NCBI RefSeq assembly: GCF_900115095.1
Contig: NZ_FOVH01000002.1
Location: 186,001 to 250,000, forward strand
DNA from: Actinomadura madurae
GTDB taxonomy: Bacteria > Actinomycetota > Actinomycetes > Streptosporangiales > Streptosporangiaceae
Reading direction: 5' to 3'
Length of the DNA: 64,000 nucleotides
Below the pieces are notes generated by a model, which saw only the letters and a program-made list of their open reading frames with translations, was not told the origin of the DNA and did no database searches. Below are positions 26,310 through 35,498 of the stretch, one piece after another (the first letter of the stretch is position 1; each line of letters begins with the position of its first letter). The position numbers and the translations under genes were made by a program.

Positions 26310-29297
26310 GTGTACGGAATCCATCGAAGTCCCCGTTCCCCCGGCCGGCGCAGCCGGTCGCTGACCCTGGTCCTGGCCGCCGCGCTGGTGGCCCCGGTCG
26401 CGTGGACGGCGCCCGCCGCCGCCCGCGAGACCCTGCCCTTCCGGAACCCGCGGCTGTCCGTCGACGCCCGCGTGGACGACCTGGTCGGGCGGCTGACGCT
26501 CGACGAGAAGGTCTCGCTGCTCCACCAGTACCAGCCCGCGATCCCGCGCCTCGGCATCGGCCGGTTCAAGACCGGCACCGAGGCGCTGCACGGGGTCGCG
26601 TGGTCCACCGACGTCCACAACAACGGTGCGGTCGTGACCGCCAAGGGCACCGTGTTCCCGCAGTCGGTCGGGCTCGGCGCGACCTGGGACCCGGCGCTGC
26701 TGAAGCGGATCGGCTCGGCCGTCGGCGACGAGGCCCGCGGCTACCACAGCGAGAACCCCGACGTCTGGGGCCTTCAGCTGTGGGCGCCGGTCGTCAACCT
26801 GCTCCGCGACCCGCGCTGGGGCCGCAACGAGGAGGGCTACTCCGAGGACCCGCTGCTCACCGGCCTGCTCGCCACCGCCTACGGCCGCGGCATCGAGGGC
26901 GACGACCCGGACCGCCTCCGGGCCGCGCCCGTCCTCAAGCACTACATGGCCAACAACAACGAGATCCGCCGCGACCAGACGTCCTCCAGCCTGCGGCCCC
27001 GGGTGAAGAAGGAGTACGACGAGGTCCCGTTCAAGATGCCGCTGACCCGGGACGCCGCGACCGGGATCATGACGTCCTACAACCTCGTCAACGGGCGTCC
27101 CGCGACGGTCACGCCCGACGCGGGCGGCCTGGTCCGCTCGTGGAGCGACCGGACGCTGTTCAACGTCACCGACGCGGGCGCGCCGAACGGCCTGATCAAC
27201 TCCCAGCGGTACCACCCCGACCTCGCCACCGGCGACGCGGCGATCATCAAGGCGGGCGTGGACAGCTTCACCAGCGACGACGCCAACTCCTCGATCACGA
27301 TCAACGCGGTGAAGGAGGCGCTGTCGCGCGGGCTGCTCGCCGAGTCCGACATCGACCGGGCCGTGGGGCACATCCTGAGCATCCGGGTCCGGCTCGGCGA
27401 GTTCGACCCGGGCGGCGGTCCCTACGGGAAGATCACCAAGGACGTGGTGGACAGTCCCGCCCACCGCGCCCTCGCCCGCAAGGCCGCGGCCGAGCAGATG
27501 GTGCTGCTGAAGAACCAGGGCAGGGCGCTGCCCCTCTCGTCCGGGAAGGTCGCAGTCGTGGGGCCGCTCTCGAACACGCTCTACACCGACTGGTACTCGG
27601 GTTCGCTGCCGTACCGGGTCACGCCGCTGGACGGCATCAAGAAGCGGGCCGGCTCGGTGGCGTCCAGCGAGGGCGTCGACCGGATCGCGCTGAAGGACGT
27701 CGAGACCGGCGAGTACATCGCGGGCGGTACGGGCCCCGGTTCCATTCTGAAGACCGGGCCTGCCTCGTCGGCCGACGTGACCACCCAGTTCGACGTGTTC
27801 GACTGGGGCCAGGGGATCGTCACCCTGCGCAGCGCCGCCAACGGCAAGACCGTCGGGCGCTACAACTGGGGCGACAATTTCGCCAACGACCAGGACCAGC
27901 CGAACAACTGGTTCGTCCAGCAGATGTTCAAGCTGGAGAAGCAGGACGACGGCGAATACCTGCTCCGCTACGCCGGCTACGAGAAGGCGTACGACTGGGC
28001 CGACCCGGCGAAGACCTACGTGAAGACGCAGGACGACGGCACGCTGGCCCTGACCACCAAGGACGACGCCTCCCGGTTCGCCAAGGACGTCGTCAGCAGT
28101 GGCGTCGACTCGGCGGTCAAGGCCGTCACCGGCGCGGACAGCGCCGTCGTCGTGGTCGGCAGCATGCCGTTCATCAACGGCCGCGAGGACCACGACCGCA
28201 CCACGATGGCGCTCGCCGAAGGGCAGTCGGAACTCGTCAAGGCCGTCCGGAAGGCGAACCCGAACACGGTCGTCGTGGTGGAGAACAGCTATCCGACGAC
28301 CCTCACCTGGGAGCAGCAGAACGTTCCGGCGATCCTGTGGACGAGCCACGCCGGCGCCGAGACGGGCAACGCCCTCGCGTCCATCCTGTTCGGCGACGAA
28401 AGCCCGTCGGGCAAGCTTCCGCAGACCTGGTACCGCTCCGAGAGCGACCTGCCCGACATTCTCGAGTACGACATCATCAAGTCGGACCGGACGTACCAGT
28501 ACTTCAAGGGACAGCCGCTCTACCCGTTCGGTCACGGCCTCTCCTACACGAGCTTCCGGTACGGCAAGCCGAGGCTCAACGGCCATTCCGTGGGACGCGA
28601 CGGAACGGTGACGGTCACCGTGCCGGTGACCAACACGGGCAAGGAGGCCGGAGACGAGGTCGTCCAGCTTTACACGCACCAGCGCGACTCGCGCGTGAAG
28701 CAGCCGGTGAAGAGGCTGCGCGCCTTCGACAAGGTCCATGTCGAACCCGGGAAGACGGTGACGGCGAAACTGCGGCTGACCGCGTCCGACCTCGCGATCT
28801 GGGACGTCACGCGCAACACGTGGACGGTGGAGAAGTCGAAGCACGACCTGCTGATCGGCTCCTCGTCCACCGACATCCGGCAGCGCACCACGCTCGACGT
28901 GCGCGGCCAGACGATCCCCGATCGCGACCTGTCGAAGCCGACCCGCGCCGCCGACTTCGACGACCAGAACGGCATCGAGCTGGTCGACGAGTCGAAGGCG
29001 AAGGGCGACGCGGTGGCCGGCACGGCCGGCTCCTGGCTGAAGTTCGCGGACGCCGATCTCGGCGGGTCCGCCGGCACGATCACCGCACGCGTCGCGGGCA
29101 CGTCGGCGACCACGATCCAGGTCCGCCTGGACGGCCCCGACGGCCCCCTGGCCGGAACGCTGACCGTGCCGTCCACCGGCGACAGGTACGCCTACAAGGA
29201 GATCACCGCACGGCTCGGCGACGCCCGCGGAAACCGTGACGTCTACCTGGTCTTCAACGGTGAAACGCGCCTGAGCACCTTCTCCCTCACTCGATGA
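26310..29297 (+). CDS. Secreted GH3 glycosidase with inserted domain and C-terminal CBM6-like module
   Basis: A 995-residue secreted enzyme. Signal peptide at residues about 15-38 (LTLVLAAALVAPVAWTAPAAA). The GH3 N-domain has SLLHQYQPAIPRLGIGRFKTGTEALHG-type residues, NEEGYSEDP, KHYMANNNE and a probable nucleophile Asp in VTDAGAP. The C-domain (QMVLLKNQGRALPL onward) is interrupted by about 140 residues resembling a beta-trefoil (ALKDVETGEYIAGGTG to the stretch LALTTKDDASRF). A fibronectin-III-like domain follows YPFGHGLSYTSF. The last 130 residues resemble CBM6. GTG start is fixed by AAGAGGAG. Beta-glucosidase or beta-xylosidase activity; the split is not decided. Confidence 0.83.
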   Translation: MYGIHRSPRSPGRRSRSLTLVLAAALVAPVAWTAPAAARETLPFRNPRLSVDARVDDLVGRLTLDEKVSLLHQYQPAIPRLGIGRFKTGTEALHGVAWSTDVHNNGAVVTAKGTVFPQSVGLGATWDPALLKRIGSAVGDEARGYHSENPDVWGLQLWAPVVNLLRDPRWGRNEEGYSEDPLLTGLLATAYGRGIEGDDPDRLRAAPVLKHYMANNNEIRRDQTSSSLRPRVKKEYDEVPFKMPLTRDAATGIMTSYNLVNGRPATVTPDAGGLVRSWSDRTLFNVTDAGAPNGLINSQRYHPDLATGDAAIIKAGVDSFTSDDANSSITINAVKEALSRGLLAESDIDRAVGHILSIRVRLGEFDPGGGPYGKITKDVVDSPAHRALARKAAAEQMVLLKNQGRALPLSSGKVAVVGPLSNTLYTDWYSGSLPYRVTPLDGIKKRAGSVASSEGVDRIALKDVETGEYIAGGTGPGSILKTGPASSADVTTQFDVFDWGQGIVTLRSAANGKTVGRYNWGDNFANDQDQPNNWFVQQMFKLEKQDDGEYLLRYAGYEKAYDWADPAKTYVKTQDDGTLALTTKDDASRFAKDVVSSGVDSAVKAVTGADSAVVVVGSMPFINGREDHDRTTMALAEGQSELVKAVRKANPNTVVVVENSYPTTLTWEQQNVPAILWTSHAGAETGNALASILFGDESPSGKLPQTWYRSESDLPDILEYDIIKSDRTYQYFKGQPLYPFGHGLSYTSFRYGKPRLNGHSVGRDGTVTVTVPVTNTGKEAGDEVVQLYTHQRDSRVKQPVKRLRAFDKVHVEPGKTVTAKLRLTASDLAIWDVTRNTWTVEKSKHDLLIGSSSTDIRQRTTLDVRGQTIPDRDLSKPTRAADFDDQNGIELVDESKAKGDAVAGTAGSWLKFADADLGGSAGTITARVAGTSATTIQVRLDGPDGPLAGTLTVPSTGDRYAYKEITARLGDARGNRDVYLVFNGETRLSTFSLTR

Positions 29298-29304
29298 ATC
29301 CCTC

Positions 29305-29333
29305 GGCCCGCCCCGGTTCGCCCGGGGCGGGCC
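29305..29333 (+). terminator. Strong hairpin between GH3 and GH35
   Basis: GGCCCGCCCCGG (29305-29316), loop TTCGC, and CCGGGGCGGGCC (29322-29333) form a perfect 12-bp stem 8 bp after the GH3 stop. No T-tract follows, as usual in actinomycetes. It may stop or attenuate transcription into GH35, which begins 25 bp later. Confidence 0.75.
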
Positions 29334-29357
29334 GGTCCGCTGCAAAGGACGCCACCC

Positions 29358-32192
29358 ATGCGTGCCAACAGCAAACTCGCCGCCCCCCTCGCCGCCGCGG
29401 CCGCCCTGTTCACCGCCGCCGCGCTCCTCTTCGCCCCGGCTCCCGCTCCGCCGGCCGGGGCCGCGGCACATCACGTCGCCTACGACCGCCATTCGCTCAC
29501 CGTGGACGGGCGGCGCGTCCTGCTGTGGTCGGGCGAATTCCACTACTTCCGGCTCCCCAGCCCGGTCCTCTGGCGGGACGTCCTGGAAAAGATCAAGGCC
29601 GCCGGATTCAACGGAGTGTCGCTCTATTTCGACTGGGCCTACCACTCACCGGCCCCTGGGAAATACGACTTCACCGGCGTCAGGGACGTCGACCGGCTCC
29701 TCCGCCTGACCGAGAAGATCGGCCTCTACGTCGTCGCGCGTCCCGGCCCGTACATCAACGCCGAGACCACCGGCGGCGGCTTTCCCGCGTGGCTGAAGAC
29801 CGTCCCGGGACGCGCCCGTTCCAGCGACCCGAACTACACCCGCGCCTACCGGGAATGGCTCGCCCGAATCGACCCGATCATCGCCCGTCACCAGGTCACG
29901 CGTGGCGGATCGGTCATCGTCTACAACGCCGAGAACGAGTACGCCGCCAACACCGACCCGGCCTATATGGAGGACCTCCAGCGTCAGGCCCGCGCCCATG
30001 GAATCGACGTTCCCATCAGCCATAACCAATGCTGCGACGCGTCCTGGACGCCCACCTGGGCGACCGGCCGGGGAGCCGTGCAGATACCCGGCGTGGACGA
30101 CTATCCGCAGGCCTTCGAATGCCGCGACCCCGACACCTGGGGAACGTGGGGAGAGGGCGTCACCGAACGCCTGAGCCCGGACGCCCCCGCCTACGCCGCC
30201 GAATACCAGGCCGGCGCCATCGACCTGAACCGCGCCGGCTACGAGAAATGCCGCGAACTCACCGGCCCGAACTACATGAAGGTCTACTACAAGTCGAACC
30301 TCATCACCTCGGGCGCCACGATGTTCGGCTACTACATGGCCTTCGGCGGGACGAACTGGGGACGGCTCGCCCAGCCGAACGACGTCTACACGTCTTACGA
30401 CTACGGCGCGCCCATCACCGAGAACCGGCGGCTCACCGCCAAGTACGACGAGTTCAAACGCCAGGGCCTCTTCGTCACCACCGTCGCACCGCTCGCGAAG
30501 ACCGATCCGGCGGCGGCCCCCGCGTCCGGCAATTCCTCCGTCCACACCGAGGCGCGGGCCAACCCCGACACCGGAACGCAATTCGTCCTCGTCCGGCACG
30601 CCGACCGGAAGACCGACGACGACCAATCCGCGAACCTCGCCTGGAACACACCGGACGGCACCTACGACGTTCCGGTCACCCTGAAGGGCCGCGACGCCAA
30701 GATCCTCGTCGCCGGCTATGACATGGGCGGCCAGCGCCTCGCGGCATCGACGTCCGAACTCCTCACCCACACGACCGCCAACGGGCGAGACATGGCAGTC
30801 CTCTACGGCACCGAAGGGGTCGAAGGAACAACCGTCCTCCGCTACAACACCCGGCCCGACGTCAAGGTCCTCAGCGGCTCGGTGAAGCCCACCTACTCCA
30901 ACGGCAACCTCAGGCTCGACTACACCCATCAGGGATTGGCCCGCGTCCAGATAACGGGAGGTGGCCGTAGGCCCCTACTGCTCCTTCTCGGCACGGAGGC
31001 GGAAGCGGCCAAGTTCTGGCGTTCGGGGAACACGCTTGTCCGGGGCACCGATCTGGTCCGTTCGGCGGAAACGAAGAACGACACGGCGGTGATTAGAGCC
31101 GACGTCGCCGAGACAGGCGACATCGAGGTCTTCGCATCGGCCCGCCGCATCACCCTCAACGGCGAACGGCTCCACACCAGGACGACCCCTAGCGGGACGC
31201 TCCTGGCCCGGACCAAGGGTCCCCGCCCCATCACGCTGCCCGCCCTGAAGCACTGGCGTGGCGAGGAAGGAGCCCCCGAGTCGTCCCCGGGCTTCGACGA
31301 CTCGTCCTGGAAACCCGCCGACCACACCACCACGGCCGGCCCGATCAAACCGAAGAAGCCACCCGTCCTCTACGCCGACGACTACGGATTCCACTACGGC
31401 CACGTCTGGTACCGCGGCCACTTCACCGCGACCGGCGACGAGACAACGGTCAACCTCAACGCCATCACCGGAAAGGGAGGCATCTACCAGGTCTGGCTCA
31501 ACGGCCGCTACCTGGGCTCGGCCGCCGGCGGCGAACAGAAGGACGCCGACGCCCCCATCAACGACGATCCCGGCCCGGGGACCTTTGAAATCCCCGCCGG
31601 CGCCCTTCCCAAGGGCGAGAAGGCCGTCCTTTCCGTCCTGGTCGAGAACATGGGCCACAACGACGACTGGACCGCCGACGACTACCGCCAGAAACAGCCG
31701 CGCGGCCTGGTCAACGCCGAAGTGACGACCAATCCGATCACCTGGCGCATCCAGGGCACCCGCATCAGCGATCCGCTGCGCGGCCCGCTGAACACGGGCG
31801 GCCTGTACGGCGAACGAGAAGGCTGGCACCTGCCGTCCGCCCCCGCAAAGACCTGGTCCGCCACATCACCGGCCGACCTCATAGGACCAGGCGTCCACTG
31901 GTACAGCACCAGAACCCACCTGGCCCTTCCGAAGGACCAGGACGTCCCCGTAACCCTCCATTTCGAACCTGGCACCGGCCGCTACCGAACCCTCATCTTC
32001 ATCAACGGCTGGAACATGGGCGAATACGTGAACGGCGGGGTCCAGCACGACTTCACCCTTCCGGAGGGAGTTCTCCGCCCGCGCGGCCACAACACCGTGA
32101 CCCTCGCCGTCATCGCAGAAGAAGACTCAAAGCCGGGCCGCGTCTCCTTGAAGGCGGCCGCCAACGTGAGAGGAGGCGCCCCGGCCCCCTGA
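29358..32192 (+). CDS. Secreted GH35 beta-galactosidase
   Basis: A 944-residue secreted enzyme. Signal peptide about 1-36 (AAAAALFTAAALLFAP). GH35 signatures: SGEFHYFRLPSPVLWRDVLEK near residue 55, ARPGPYINAE near 130, acid/base Glu194 in NAENEY and nucleophile Glu282 in AAEYQAG. The rest is the beta-sandwich domains of multi-domain GH35 enzymes with jelly-roll parts (YADDYGFHYGHVWYRGHF, INGWNMGEYVNGGVQ). It would trim terminal beta-galactose, as needed for galactosylated xyloglucan side chains. AAAGGA precedes the ATG. Codon use is slightly less GC-biased in its second half. Confidence 0.88.
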   Translation: MRANSKLAAPLAAAAALFTAAALLFAPAPAPPAGAAAHHVAYDRHSLTVDGRRVLLWSGEFHYFRLPSPVLWRDVLEKIKAAGFNGVSLYFDWAYHSPAPGKYDFTGVRDVDRLLRLTEKIGLYVVARPGPYINAETTGGGFPAWLKTVPGRARSSDPNYTRAYREWLARIDPIIARHQVTRGGSVIVYNAENEYAANTDPAYMEDLQRQARAHGIDVPISHNQCCDASWTPTWATGRGAVQIPGVDDYPQAFECRDPDTWGTWGEGVTERLSPDAPAYAAEYQAGAIDLNRAGYEKCRELTGPNYMKVYYKSNLITSGATMFGYYMAFGGTNWGRLAQPNDVYTSYDYGAPITENRRLTAKYDEFKRQGLFVTTVAPLAKTDPAAAPASGNSSVHTEARANPDTGTQFVLVRHADRKTDDDQSANLAWNTPDGTYDVPVTLKGRDAKILVAGYDMGGQRLAASTSELLTHTTANGRDMAVLYGTEGVEGTTVLRYNTRPDVKVLSGSVKPTYSNGNLRLDYTHQGLARVQITGGGRRPLLLLLGTEAEAAKFWRSGNTLVRGTDLVRSAETKNDTAVIRADVAETGDIEVFASARRITLNGERLHTRTTPSGTLLARTKGPRPITLPALKHWRGEEGAPESSPGFDDSSWKPADHTTTAGPIKPKKPPVLYADDYGFHYGHVWYRGHFTATGDETTVNLNAITGKGGIYQVWLNGRYLGSAAGGEQKDADAPINDDPGPGTFEIPAGALPKGEKAVLSVLVENMGHNDDWTADDYRQKQPRGLVNAEVTTNPITWRIQGTRISDPLRGPLNTGGLYGEREGWHLPSAPAKTWSATSPADLIGPGVHWYSTRTHLALPKDQDVPVTLHFEPGTGRYRTLIFINGWNMGEYVNGGVQHDFTLPEGVLRPRGHNTVTLAVIAEEDSKPGRVSLKAAANVRGGAPAP

Positions 32193-32200
32193 CCCGCGCA

Positions 32201-32228
32201 TGACCCCGGCTCTCCGGCGCCGGGGTCA
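32201..32228. terminator. Bidirectional hairpin between GH35 and the convergent XRE gene
   Basis: TGACCCCGGC (32201-32210) pairs with GCCGGGGTCA (32219-32228), a perfect 10-bp stem with an 8-nt loop. The right arm contains the stop codon of the minus-strand regulator, so it can serve both convergent transcripts. Confidence 0.7.
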
Positions 32229-33062
32229 CCCGCTCGCGGCCAGCCCTCTCAGCGACCGGAGCGCCTCGGACGCGGCGGAACCGGGGGCCGCCGTGTAGAA
32301 GACGGTCCACTGGTCAGAGGCCGGGTCGTGCAACGCCTCGCATTCGAGATCGAGCCGGCCGACCACCGGATGGTGGATCCGCTTGCGGGTCGAGTGCCTG
32401 ACCTGGACGTCCCCTTCGTGCCACAGCGCCCGGAACTCGGCGCTCGCGGCGAGCAGCCGCTCGACCAGATCGCGGACGCCGGGATCCCGCGGGTAGCGGG
32501 CGGCCACCGCGCGCAGGTCGGCCACCGCCCCCCGGGCGAAGCGGCGGGCGTCGGCGGCATCGATGCGGTCATCGCTCTCCGGCCGGGTGAACGCCCGCCA
32601 CACGACGTTGCGCTCGCGCTCGGGCACCGCGGAGAAGTCGCCGAGCAGGGCGGCGGCCATCGGGTTCCACGCGAGGATGTCGTACTTGGCGTCGCAGACG
32701 AGCGCCGGCGTGTCGTCCAGCCGGTCCAGCAGGTGCAGCAGGCCGGGCCGCACCTCCCGCACCGGCGTGGACGGCGGCCCGGGCATCTCACCCGCCAGGT
32801 AGTGCAGGTGGGACCGCTCGTCGTCGGTCAGCCGCAGCGCCCGCCCGAGCGCGGCGAGCATCTGCCTCGACGGCCGCGGTCCCCGGCCCTGTTCGAGCCG
32901 GACGTAGTAGTCCACCGACATCCCGGCGAGGTTCGCCACCTCCTGCCGCCGCAGGCCGGGCGTGCGGCGGCGTCCCCGCTCCAGCCCGACCTCGGACGGC
33001 TGCACCCGCGCCCGCCACCGCCGCAGGAAGGCGGCCAGCTCCGCCCGGTCTCTGTGCTCCAC
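32226..33062 (-). CDS. XRE family regulator with MmyB-like ligand domain
   Basis: A 278-residue protein from GTG 33062. Helix-turn-helix at about residues 10-75: LRRWRARVQPSEVGL, RTPGLRRQEVANLAGMSVDYYVRLEQGRG. The MmyB-like C-domain (about 100-270) has LVCDAKYDILAWNPMAAALLGDFS and the HPVVGRLDLECEAL motif. In this family the gene is often divergent from an oxidoreductase it controls, and an SDR gene starts 103 bp away here. The start is uncertain: an in-frame ATG at 33098 adds 12 residues, and the GTG has its GGAGGG too close for normal spacing. Confidence 0.85.
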   Translation of the reverse strand: MEHRDRAELAAFLRRWRARVQPSEVGLERGRRRTPGLRRQEVANLAGMSVDYYVRLEQGRGPRPSRQMLAALGRALRLTDDERSHLHYLAGEMPGPPSTPVREVRPGLLHLLDRLDDTPALVCDAKYDILAWNPMAAALLGDFSAVPERERNVVWRAFTRPESDDRIDAADARRFARGAVADLRAVAARYPRDPGVRDLVERLLAASAEFRALWHEGDVQVRHSTRKRIHHPVVGRLDLECEALHDPASDQWTVFYTAAPGSAASEALRSLRGLAASG

Positions 33063-33165
33063 CCCTCCAGTGTGGCCGCGGACCCGCGAGGTCACCATGG
33101 GACCGCCGATACCAGCCTCGACGGTGCTCTCCCGGTACCGCCCGCCGGCGGCGAGGGTGGGCCCC

Positions 33166-33894
33166 ATGACCACGACCAACAAGATCGTCCTCATCACCGG
33201 TGCCAACAAGGGCATCGGCCTCGGGACGGCCGGCGCCCTGGCGCGGGCCGGGCACACGGTTCTGCTCGGGGCCCGCGATCCGGAGCGCGGGACCGCTGCC
33301 GCCGCCGGGCTGTCCGAGCAGGGGCTGGACGCCCGGTTCGTCCGGCTGGACGTGACCGATCCCGCGACCATCGCGGCCGCCGCCGAGCTGATCGACGCCG
33401 GCTACGGCCGCCTGGACGTCCTCGTCAACAACGCCGCCATCGCCCAGGGCGGCCACTGCCCACCGGACGAGCTGCCCGTCACCGCCCTGCGGGAGGTCTA
33501 CGAGACCAACGTGCTCGGCGTCATCGCCGTCACCAACGCGATGCTCCCGCTCCTCCGCCGGTCGCCGTCCGCCTGCATCGGCAACGTCTCCAGCGGCCTC
33601 GGCACGTTCGCGTTCCTGAGCGAGCCGGAGGAGGAGTTCGGCGAGTACGCGAACCTGCTCGGCTACAACTCGTCCAAGGCGGCCCTCAACGCGGTCACGC
33701 TGATCTACGCCAACGCCCTCCGCGATTCCGGCATCAGGGTCAACGCGCTCTCACCGGGCTTCTGCGCCACCGACCTCAACGGCCACACCGGAGTCCTCAC
33801 CGCGGACGAGGGCGGCGCCTGCATCGCCGAGCAGCTCTCCCGCCCCGAGAGCGGGGCCTTCCTCAACGAGAACGGCGGAATCTATCCCTGGTAA
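33166..33894 (+). CDS. Short-chain dehydrogenase/reductase
   Basis: A 242-residue classical SDR: cofactor site TGANKGIGLG (residues about 10-19), NNAAI near 88, catalytic Ser in NVSSG and YxxxK as YNSSK. The Arg in GARDPERG after beta-strand 2 suggests NADPH. It is divergent from the MmyB-type regulator. The substrate is unknown. Confidence 0.88.
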   Translation: MTTTNKIVLITGANKGIGLGTAGALARAGHTVLLGARDPERGTAAAAGLSEQGLDARFVRLDVTDPATIAAAAELIDAGYGRLDVLVNNAAIAQGGHCPPDELPVTALREVYETNVLGVIAVTNAMLPLLRRSPSACIGNVSSGLGTFAFLSEPEEEFGEYANLLGYNSSKAALNAVTLIYANALRDSGIRVNALSPGFCATDLNGHTGVLTADEGGACIAEQLSRPESGAFLNENGGIYPW

Positions 33895-33919
33895 GCGACG
33901 CGCCCGTTCGCCCGAATAT

Positions 33920-33939
33920 CACATTGTCGGGGTAATGTG
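33920..33939. promoter_or_regulatory. Inverted repeat in the SSI upstream region
   Basis: CACATT and AATGTG are separated by 8 bp, in the 236-bp gap between the SDR and SSI genes, about 190 bp before the SSI ATG. The binder is unknown, and this could be chance. Confidence 0.3.
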
Positions 33940-34130
33940 CGGGCAATCGGCATTGCACAGGTGGGCAGACTTGATTTAAGAGTGAACCGGTGGCCAGGTT
34001 GGGCCGGAGTTCGGCCTTGTTTGGGGGAGTTTGCGGCACCTAATGTCTGGATGCGGCGGGGCGCCCACCACAATTCGGCGTCCGGCCGGCCGATACCGCA
34101 GATCGCGGTGGCGAATCCAGGGAGGAAGAG

Positions 34131-34523
34131 ATGCACATGTCGCGTGCCCGTTTCCGGTGGGCGGCCGTGCTGGCCGGGATGGCGGCCGTCACCTCGGCCA
34201 CACCGGCGCAGGCGGCCGAACCGGTCGGCGTCTACCTGCTCACCATGGCGCCGCAGCACGGTCCGACCAGCACGTGGAGCCTGTCCTGCGACCCGGACGG
34301 CGGGACGCACGGCGCGGCGTCCGCGGCCTGTGACCAGCTGGAGGCCGTGGACGGCGACGTGGGGCGCGTTCCCGCGAGGCCCGGGGCCTGCACGCTGGAG
34401 TACGCGCCCGTCAGGGTGACCGCGGACGGCTCGTGGCGCGGCGCCGCCCGCCATTTCGCGCGGACGTATCCCAACCGGTGCGCCGCGGTGCGCGACACCG
34501 GCGGAATCCTTTTCGACGGATAA
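34131..34523 (+). CDS. SSI-type (I16) subtilisin inhibitor
   Basis: A 130-residue secreted protein. Signal peptide 1-28 ending AQA. The mature part has the Streptomyces subtilisin inhibitor pattern: LSCDPDGGTHGAASAACDQL, then CTLEYAPVRVTADGSW and the tail stretch HFARTYPNRC. The four expected Cys are present (53, 67, 87, 117). By alignment with SSI (Met73-Val74) the scissile bond is Leu89-Glu90; Leu at P1 fits inhibition of subtilisin- or chymotrypsin-like proteases. GGAGGAAGAG precedes the ATG. A CACATT-N8-AATGTG inverted repeat lies upstream (33920-33939). Confidence 0.88.
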   Translation: MHMSRARFRWAAVLAGMAAVTSATPAQAAEPVGVYLLTMAPQHGPTSTWSLSCDPDGGTHGAASAACDQLEAVDGDVGRVPARPGACTLEYAPVRVTADGSWRGAARHFARTYPNRCAAVRDTGGILFDG

Positions 34524-34596
34524 CCACCCACAGACCGCGGGCCGCCGGAATGGGGAGCGGGGTGCTGTCCGGCGGCCCGCATGAAAAGGAGCGTCC

Positions 34597-34920
34597 ATGC
34601 TGGCATTCACCGGGCCGGATGTGCTGGTCGCCTACGAGCGCTCCGGCGGTTTCGCCGGAATTCGCGAAAAGGTGACCGTCGACGCCGCGGGCACGGCTCT
34701 GGTCAACGACAGAAAGGTCAAGCTGAAGGACGAGGAAATGCGCGGCCTGCGGGAGGCGCTGGGGCAGGTGACGACGACGCGGTCCTCGACGCGGGGCTGC
34801 GAGGTCGCCGACCACTTCACCTACACGCTCACCTACCGCGGGCACCGCACGACGCGGTGCCGGCTGCCCCTCGACTGGCGGGCGGCCGTCACAAGGCTGG
34901 AGGCACTGGCCGGGCGCTAG
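34597..34920 (+). CDS. Emfourin-like protease inhibitor candidate
   Basis: A 107-residue protein without a signal peptide. YERSGGFAGIREKVTVD near the N-terminus matches the opening of emfourin-type inhibitors of M4 metalloproteases (protealysin inhibitor), and the pattern continues with HFTYTLTYRGHRTTRCRLP. Emfourin genes usually neighbour their protease; here the neighbour is an SSI gene, 73 bp upstream. Two Cys residues (in RGCEV and TRCRL) are unusual for the family. The function is proposed from motif similarity only. Confidence 0.6.
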   Translation: MLAFTGPDVLVAYERSGGFAGIREKVTVDAAGTALVNDRKVKLKDEEMRGLREALGQVTTTRSSTRGCEVADHFTYTLTYRGHRTTRCRLPLDWRAAVTRLEALAGR

Positions 34921-34932
34921 GCGCTCGCCGCC

Positions 34933-35415
34933 CTAGGAGCAGGCGCGGGTGTGCAGTTCGCGCATCGCCGCTTCGAGGGCGGCGACCGGCCCGTCCACCC
35001 GGATCCCCGGCACGACCTCCTGGATCGGGATCGCGTTGACCGGCCCGGGCGGCACGCCGAGCTCGGAGCGCCACGCGGAGACCTGCGCGGACGAGTGGAT
35101 GTAGACGATCCGGCCGAGCCCGACCCAGCCGTGCGCCGCCGAGCACATCGGGCAGTGCTCGCCGGAGGTGAACACCACGGCGTCCGCCCGGTCCTCGGGC
35201 GCCATGTTCCGCGCCGCCCAGCGGGCCACCTCGAACTCGGGGTGGCGGGTCTGGTCGCCGTCCGCGGTCCGGTTGCGGTCCTCGAACAGGACCTCGCCGG
35301 ACGCCGACACCAGCACGGTCCCGAACGGCTCGTCCGCGGCCTCCAGGGCCTCGGCGGCCAGTTCGACGCAGCGGTTCAGGTGGACGAGCTCGGCGGCGGT
35401 CGGTTCGTAGGTCAT
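34933..35415 (-). CDS. Nucleoside/guanine deaminase family protein
   Basis: A 160-residue CDA-fold protein with the zinc motifs HPEFE (His and catalytic Glu, near residue 68) and CPMC (PCxxC, near residue 97). The length and the C-terminal residues resemble bacterial guanine or nucleoside deaminases of the tRNA-adenosine-deaminase superfamily. ATG 35415 has GGAG upstream; a longer TTG-initiated form from 35448 is less likely. Transcribed convergently to the inhibitor genes. The substrate is not decided by the sequence. Confidence 0.8.
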   Translation of the reverse strand: MTYEPTAAELVHLNRCVELAAEALEAADEPFGTVLVSASGEVLFEDRNRTADGDQTRHPEFEVARWAARNMAPEDRADAVVFTSGEHCPMCSAAHGWVGLGRIVYIHSSAQVSAWRSELGVPPGPVNAIPIQEVVPGIRVDGPVAALEAAMRELHTRACS

Positions 35416-35498
35416 GGACGTCAGCTCCTCGGCGTGGCGGACCGCCAATGATCATAGGCCGGGGACGCGGAGGGCGCGGACCGCGTCTCCCCGAGGGC

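Noticed and set aside
26256..29645. A 1129-residue open frame antisense to GH3
   Set aside because: Mirror of strong GC3 coding in GH3; composition is Arg/Gly/Val rich without motifs, and GH3 has clear family signatures.
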